From a candidate division KSB1 bacterium (GTDB lineage Bacteria > Zhuqueibacterota > Zhuqueibacteria > JANLFK01 > Oleimicrobiaceae), in assembly GCA_034506335.1 (NCBI GenBank), contig JAPDPR010000016.1:1-55968 (forward strand): a stretch of 55,968 bases of DNA, read 5' to 3'. The first letter of the stretch is position 1. The number at the start of each line of letters is the position of its first letter. The translations under genes were made by a program, and so were the position numbers. Shown one piece after another: positions 52,109 to 55,968 of this stretch. The notes beneath the pieces were generated by a model. The model was given only the letters and a program-made list of their open reading frames with translations. It made no database searches and was not told the origin of the DNA.

Positions 52109-52600
52109 ATGGCAAGGATCAAAATACTCACCACTGGTGGGACAATTGACAAGATCTATTTTGACCGCAAGAGTGAATTTCAGGTCGGTGACCCCCAGAT
52201 CGCTGAGGTGCTGAGCGAGGCCAACGTGGTGGTCGACTATGAGATCCAGCAGCTCATGCGCAAGGACAGCCTGGACATGACCGACGAAGACCGCCGGCTT
52301 ATCCGCCAGGCGGTGGAAAGTGACACAGCTCACCGGCACTTTCTCATCACCCACGGCACCGACACAATGATTGATACAGCCCGAACCCTCCAGGGCATAC
52401 CGGGCAAAGTGATCGTTCTGACCGGAGCCATGCAACCGGCGCGCTTTCGCCTCACCGATGCGGTGTTCAACATCGGTTGCGCCTTTATGGCCGTGCAAAC
52501 TTTGCCACCGGGGGTCTACATCGTCATGAACGGGCGGGTATTTTACCCGGACAACACGGTAAAGAACGTGCCCCTTAATCGCTTCGAAGAAGTGACGTGA
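52109..52600 (+). CDS. Half-length asparaginase-like protein
   Basis: A 163-residue protein corresponding to the N-terminal catalytic domain of type I/II L-asparaginase (normally about 330). The nucleophile Thr12 lies in TTGGTIDKIYF, the second catalytic set Thr84-Asp85 in ITHGTDTM, and Lys152 in PDNTVKN sits where the catalytic Lys is expected. LTGAMQPARF follows the family. The substrate-closing C-terminal domain is missing; the stop is clean and 42 bp before nagB. Standalone forms exist in several phyla. Whether it hydrolyses asparagine is unknown. The structured region lies upstream. Confidence 0.85.
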   Translation: MARIKILTTGGTIDKIYFDRKSEFQVGDPQIAEVLSEANVVVDYEIQQLMRKDSLDMTDEDRRLIRQAVESDTAHRHFLITHGTDTMIDTARTLQGIPGKVIVLTGAMQPARFRLTDAVFNIGCAFMAVQTLPPGVYIVMNGRVFYPDNTVKNVPLNRFEEVT

Positions 52601-52642
52601 GAGCGGTAGGGGGGCAGAAACCCCAGCTGAAGGAGGTGTGGT

Positions 52643-53452
52643 ATGAGGATTCTGATTTTCGACGACTATGAACATCTGAGCAAGTGGGTGGCTTACTACG
52701 TGGCCAGCAAGATCAATCACGCCAAGCCCACGAAGAGGAAACCGTTTGTCCTAGGGTTGCCCACGGGTTCTTCGCCGGTAGGTACCTATCGGAACCTGGT
52801 GCAGCTTTACAAGGAAGGCAAGGTTTCTTTCAAGAACGTGGTTACCTTCAATATGGACGAGTACGTCGGCCTTCCGGAGGACCACCCACAGAGTTACCAT
52901 CGCTTCATGTACGACCATCTGTTTGACCACATCGACATTCCGCGCGAAAACATCAACATCCTCAACGGCAACGCACCTGACCTGCAGAAAGAGTGCGAAG
53001 CGTATGAGGCCAAGATCAAGAAGGTGGGCGGCATCGACCTGTTCCTGGGGGGCATTGGGCCCGACGGGCACATTGCCTTCAACGAGCCTGGCTCTTCGCT
53101 CAATTCGCGCACGCGCATCAAGACGCTGACTCTGGACACGCGCAAGGCCAACGCCCGCTTTTTCGACAACGATGTGGAGAAGGTTCCCAAGACCGCCCTC
53201 ACCGTGGGTGTAGCGACGGTGATGGACGCACGCGAAGTGCTGATCATTGTGAGCGGCTACTCCAAGGCGCGTGCGCTGCGCATGGCGGTGGAGGAGGGCG
53301 TCAACCACATGTGGACGGTCTCCATGCTCCAGCTTCATCCCCATGGCATCATCGCCTGCGACGAAGAATCCACCATGGAGCTCAGGGTGGGCACGGTGAA
53401 ATACTTCCAGGACATCGAGGCCCAGGCGCTGGCCACTCTTCCCGAGCTATGA
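52643..53452 (+). CDS. nagB: Glucosamine-6-phosphate deaminase NagB
   Basis: NagB isomerises and deaminates glucosamine-6-phosphate to fructose-6-phosphate plus ammonia. The 269 residues match throughout: [16 protein letters not shown] (phosphate site), [12 protein letters not shown] with the base Asp, [38 protein letters not shown] with the His-Asp-Glu catalytic group, and the C-terminal [28 protein letters not shown]. It probably funnels amino sugars from peptidoglycan or chitin. AAGGAGGTG precedes the ATG. It is 12 bp from the DUF4954 gene. Confidence 0.95.
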   Translation: MRILIFDDYEHLSKWVAYYVASKINHAKPTKRKPFVLGLPTGSSPVGTYRNLVQLYKEGKVSFKNVVTFNMDEYVGLPEDHPQSYHRFMYDHLFDHIDIPRENINILNGNAPDLQKECEAYEAKIKKVGGIDLFLGGIGPDGHIAFNEPGSSLNSRTRIKTLTLDTRKANARFFDNDVEKVPKTALTVGVATVMDAREVLIIVSGYSKARALRMAVEEGVNHMWTVSMLQLHPHGIIACDEESTMELRVGTVKYFQDIEAQALATLPEL

Positions 53453-53464
53453 GAGGTCACTCCG

Positions 53465-55462
53465 ATGAACTTCCGCCCCCTCACTGCCGATGAGGTCCGG
53501 GCCCTGCAAGAGCAGGGGTGCAGGGCCGAGGACTGGGGCGCCGTACTTGTGGCGCCGGACTTTGACCCTGCTCGCGTGTGGCACAGCACCTTTGCCGGGC
53601 AGGTGCGCTTGGGTGCATGCCGCGGGTGGATAGAACTGCACGATGGCGTACGCAAACCATGCGGGATCTACCGTTCCTCTCTGCAGGACTGCTCCATCGG
53701 GCAGGATTGTTACATCGCCGACGTGCGCAGCCTTGCCCGCTACGATATCGGTGACCAGGTGGCGATCGAGAACGTGGGGACCATGGCGGTGGTCGGCGAG
53801 ACCACCTTTGGCAATGGCGTGCGTATCGAGGTGCTCAATGAAGCCGGCGGCAGGGAAAAGCCGCTGTTTCAGGGCATCACCGCCCAGATCGCTTACTTGA
53901 TTGTGACCTACCGCCACGACCACGCGCTCATCAGCAAGCTCTATGAACTGGTGGACAAGGAGGTGGCTGCCACCAAGTCCACCCGCGGCACAGTGGGTAA
54001 TAGCGCGCGCATCACCGACTGCATCACCGTGCGGAACGTGGCCATCGGGCCCCACACACGCATCACCGGAGCGCTACACCTGGAGGAAGGGACCATCGCA
54101 AGCAACGAACACGACCCAGTGTTCATCGGCGAAGGGGTAATTGCCAAGAAGTTCATCGCACTGTCCGGCGCGCACATTGATGGGGCCGCAGTGGTTGACA
54201 AGTGCATCGTTGGCCAGGGGGTGCGGATTGGCAAACAGTACTCGGCCGAAAATTCCGGCTTCTTTGCCAACAGCGAGTGCTTCCATGGCGAAGCGGTGAG
54301 CGTTTTCGCCGGCCCTTACACAGTCACCCACCACAAGTCCACCCTGCTCATCGCTGGAATGTTCTCGTTCTACAATGCCGGCAGTGGCTCCAACCAGAGC
54401 AACCACATGTATAAACTGGGACCGGTGCACCAGGGGATCCTGGGAAGGGGCGCAAAAACCGGGTCGTTTTCCTACATGATGTGGCCCTGCAGGGTAGGTG
54501 CCTTCACGGGCGTCATTGGTAAGCACTATGCGAATTTTGACACTTCCGAGTTTCCGTTTTCTTATATTTTGGAGTCTGAGCGCAAGAGCGTCCTGCAACC
54601 TGCGATGAACCTCTGCACAGTAGGCACGCGCCGCGATAGCGCCAAGTGGCCCAAAAGGGACCGGCGTCGCGACCCGGACAAGCGCGATCTGATTAATTTT
54701 GCACTCTTCAGCCCTTACACGGTGGGCCGCATACTGTTAGGCATTGAGAGGCTGAACGAATTGGAGGCCGCCGCACCCTCGGATGAGCCGTATGTGCAGT
54801 ACGGGGGTGTGCACATCAAGCGTGCGAAGCTGCGACCGGCCATTGATCAGTACGAGATGGCCGTGCGCGTGTACTTGGGCGAAGAGCTGGCCAAACACCT
54901 CGAAGCAGCCGGGCAGGTGCGAACCTACGGAGAGTTGATCCAACACTTGTACCGACCTCGCCCGGAGGCCATCGGCCGTTGGATTGATTTGGCCGGGATG
55001 CTCGCCCCCAAGCAGGCAGTGCAACACCTCATTGCGTCCATCACCGCTGGGGAGGTGCAAAGCTTAGAGGAGCTCCGCGCCCGCCTCAAAGCACTGCATG
55101 AAGACTACGAAGCGCTGGCCTGGGCGTGGTGCATCGACGTGATCGAAAAGAGAACCGGCACAGACTTCCGTCATCTTGGCAGGGCGCACCTGGTGAAGAT
55201 GCTCCGCGACTGGCACGAGAGCGTAGCCCGCTTCAACGCGCTGGTGCTGGAGGATGCCCGCAAGGAGTTCTCCGAGCGCAGCCGCATTGGCTACGGCCTG
55301 GACGGCAGCGTGGACGAACGCGACCGGGACTTTGAAGCCGTCATAGGCAAGTATGAGGAAAACAAGTTCGTCAAGGAAGTAGAAGCCGAAACCGTCGCTG
55401 TGCGAGAGCGCGCCGCACGCCTCATCTCCTTTGTGGAATCACTCCCGGAGACAGCGCCATGA
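53465..55462 (+). CDS. DUF4954-family left-handed beta-helix protein
   Basis: A 665-residue protein. The first 380 residues contain hexapeptide-type repeats (SLQDCSIGQDCYIADVRSLARYDIGDQVAIENVG, DCITVRNVAIGPHTRITGALHLEEG, FIGEGVIAKKFIALSGAHIDGAAVVDKCIVGQGVRIG), interrupted by loops such as AGSGSNQSNHMYKLGPVHQG. The rest is largely helical. This matches DUF4954, conserved in Bacteroidota, Spirochaetota and relatives, with no established function; the beta-helix resembles sugar-nucleotide acyltransferases. Pairing with nagB suggests amino-sugar metabolism, as inference. It ends in an ATGA overlap with the next gene. Confidence 0.88.
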   Translation: MNFRPLTADEVRALQEQGCRAEDWGAVLVAPDFDPARVWHSTFAGQVRLGACRGWIELHDGVRKPCGIYRSSLQDCSIGQDCYIADVRSLARYDIGDQVAIENVGTMAVVGETTFGNGVRIEVLNEAGGREKPLFQGITAQIAYLIVTYRHDHALISKLYELVDKEVAATKSTRGTVGNSARITDCITVRNVAIGPHTRITGALHLEEGTIASNEHDPVFIGEGVIAKKFIALSGAHIDGAAVVDKCIVGQGVRIGKQYSAENSGFFANSECFHGEAVSVFAGPYTVTHHKSTLLIAGMFSFYNAGSGSNQSNHMYKLGPVHQGILGRGAKTGSFSYMMWPCRVGAFTGVIGKHYANFDTSEFPFSYILESERKSVLQPAMNLCTVGTRRDSAKWPKRDRRRDPDKRDLINFALFSPYTVGRILLGIERLNELEAAAPSDEPYVQYGGVHIKRAKLRPAIDQYEMAVRVYLGEELAKHLEAAGQVRTYGELIQHLYRPRPEAIGRWIDLAGMLAPKQAVQHLIASITAGEVQSLEELRARLKALHEDYEALAWAWCIDVIEKRTGTDFRHLGRAHLVKMLRDWHESVARFNALVLEDARKEFSERSRIGYGLDGSVDERDRDFEAVIGKYEENKFVKEVEAETVAVRERAARLISFVESLPETAP

Positions 55463-55968
55463 CCGATCGCCTTCCATTATCGACCGATGATCTCTGCCTA
55501 AGAGTTTTCGACCTTTGGACGAACCGATGGCTGGTGCTCACCGCTGGAGACTTCCGCGCCGGGCACTACAACGCGATGACCGTGGCCTGGGGAAGCTTCG
55601 GCCAGATGTGGGAAAAACCTTTCGTTCAGGTCGTCGTCAGACCTTCGCGCTACACCTATGGCTTCATGGAGCGTTACCCCACCTTCACCCTGTGCGCCTT
55701 CCCTGAAGAGTATCGCCCGGCGCTCCAGCTCTTGGGGTCGATGTCCGGGCGCGATGGGGACAAGATCGCCGCAGCCGGCCTCACGCCTCAGGCCTCCCAG
55801 GTGGTGGCTGCGCCATGTTTTGTAGAGGCAGAGCTGGTCATCGAGTGCCGGAAGATGTACTGGGACGACCTAGCACCGGAGCACTTTGGCGACGCAGAGA
55901 TCGCTTCTCTCTATCCACGTGGGGATTACCACCGCGTCTACTTTGGCGAAATCCTTGCGGTGACCGCC
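55459..55968 (+). CDS. Flavin reductase-like domain protein, cut by the window edge
   Basis: An open frame of 170 codons with no stop before the edge. It starts MTDRLPLSTDDLCLRVFDLW, then WLVLTAGDFRAGHYNAMTVAW, GSFGQMWEKPFVQVVVRPSRYTYGFMERYPTFTLCAFP, and ends in the window with CRKMYWDDLAPEHFG and YHRVYFGEILAV. The pattern resembles the FMN-binding flavin-reductase/DIM6-NTAB split barrel, with AMTVAWGSFGQMWEKP at the flavin site. The ATG overlaps the DUF4954 stop. The C-terminus is not visible, and the substrate is unknown. Confidence 0.82.
   Translation, partial: MTDRLPLSTDDLCLRVFDLWTNRWLVLTAGDFRAGHYNAMTVAWGSFGQMWEKPFVQVVVRPSRYTYGFMERYPTFTLCAFPEEYRPALQLLGSMSGRDGDKIAAAGLTPQASQVVAAPCFVEAELVIECRKMYWDDLAPEHFGDAEIASLYPRGDYHRVYFGEILAVTA

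Noticed and set aside
51925..52152. 75-codon minus-strand frame over the structured gap
   Set aside because: Arg/Ser-rich, overlaps the asparaginase start and has no ribosome site; the gap is better explained by RNA structure or repeat.
1..55968. CRISPR array, transposon, prophage or integrated element
   Set aside because: No repeat-spacer pattern, transposase, integrase or phage structural gene was seen; strand organisation is simple.

Overview
The window is about 56 kb of GC-rich DNA from a Gram-negative bacterium. Almost every gene reads as intact, and most are housekeeping or central-metabolism genes. The envelope genes (lolA, bamA, tamB, skp/ompH, lpxA/C/D, waaA) show an LPS-bearing outer membrane. 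An lpxC-fabZ gene fusion, a PorV/PorQ-type outer-membrane protein, an OMP-rich gene set and candidate TAnnTTTG-type promoters point to the Fibrobacterota-Chlorobiota-Bacteroidota (FCB) superphylum. A poorly cultured lineage such as Calditrichota or KSB1 would fit, but that placement is inference. There is no integrase, transposase, phage gene or CRISPR array.

Left half (about 0.2-34.8 kb), all on the minus strand, in transcription order from right to left. (a) A single lipoprotein gene with a fibronectin-like domain, then a small VanZ-like membrane protein. (b) tRNA-Thr(CGT) followed by a PorV/PorQ-type protein, closed by a terminator. (c) mnmA-panB-panC and a one-domain GlmU-like uridylyltransferase. 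(d) A 470-bp gap with a previously unannotated, truncated DNA methyltransferase remnant. (e) A hypothetical secreted protein, a LytR_C protein, waaA and mtnA, then a TPR lipoprotein with its own promoter and terminator. (f) A long envelope-biogenesis run: uppS-tamB-bamA-ompH-lpxD-lpxC/fabZ-lpxA-lipM-OMP-dxr-rseP. It resembles the classical uppS-cdsA-dxr-rseP-bamA-skp-lpxD-fabZ-lpxA-lpxB cluster but is rearranged and has no cdsA or lpxB. Its lpxA appears to use a CTG start codon. (g) A mixed run: aminotransferase-gcvT-comB-thiE-ftsK-lolA, with a promoter candidate in front.

Right half (about 35.3 kb to the end), all on the plus strand. It opens with a zinc/manganese ABC importer (znuA-znuC-znuB, overlapping genes). 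Next is a complete methylmalonyl-CoA module: both mutase subunits, the MeaB chaperone GTPase, the epimerase, and a four-subunit sodium-pumping methylmalonyl-CoA decarboxylase. Together these convert succinyl-CoA to propionyl-CoA and couple decarboxylation to Na+ export. A secreted C69 dipeptidase and a cupin follow. Then comes a fused cysteine desulfurase/selenocysteine lyase-selenophosphate synthetase, a MutY-like glycosylase with no iron-sulfur cluster, a LEA14-like lipoprotein and a UbiE/MenG methyltransferase. After an intergenic stretch with strong RNA-folding potential come a half-length asparaginase, glucosamine-6-phosphate deaminase, a DUF4954 left-handed beta-helix protein and the start of a flavin-reductase-like protein cut by the window edge.

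The most unusual items are the NifS-SelD fusion, the lpxA CTG start, the methyltransferase remnant, the structured 51.9-52.04 kb intergenic region, the cluster-less MutY-like protein with Asp replaced by Glu, and a recurrent TTGATT-17 bp-TAnnTT promoter pattern.
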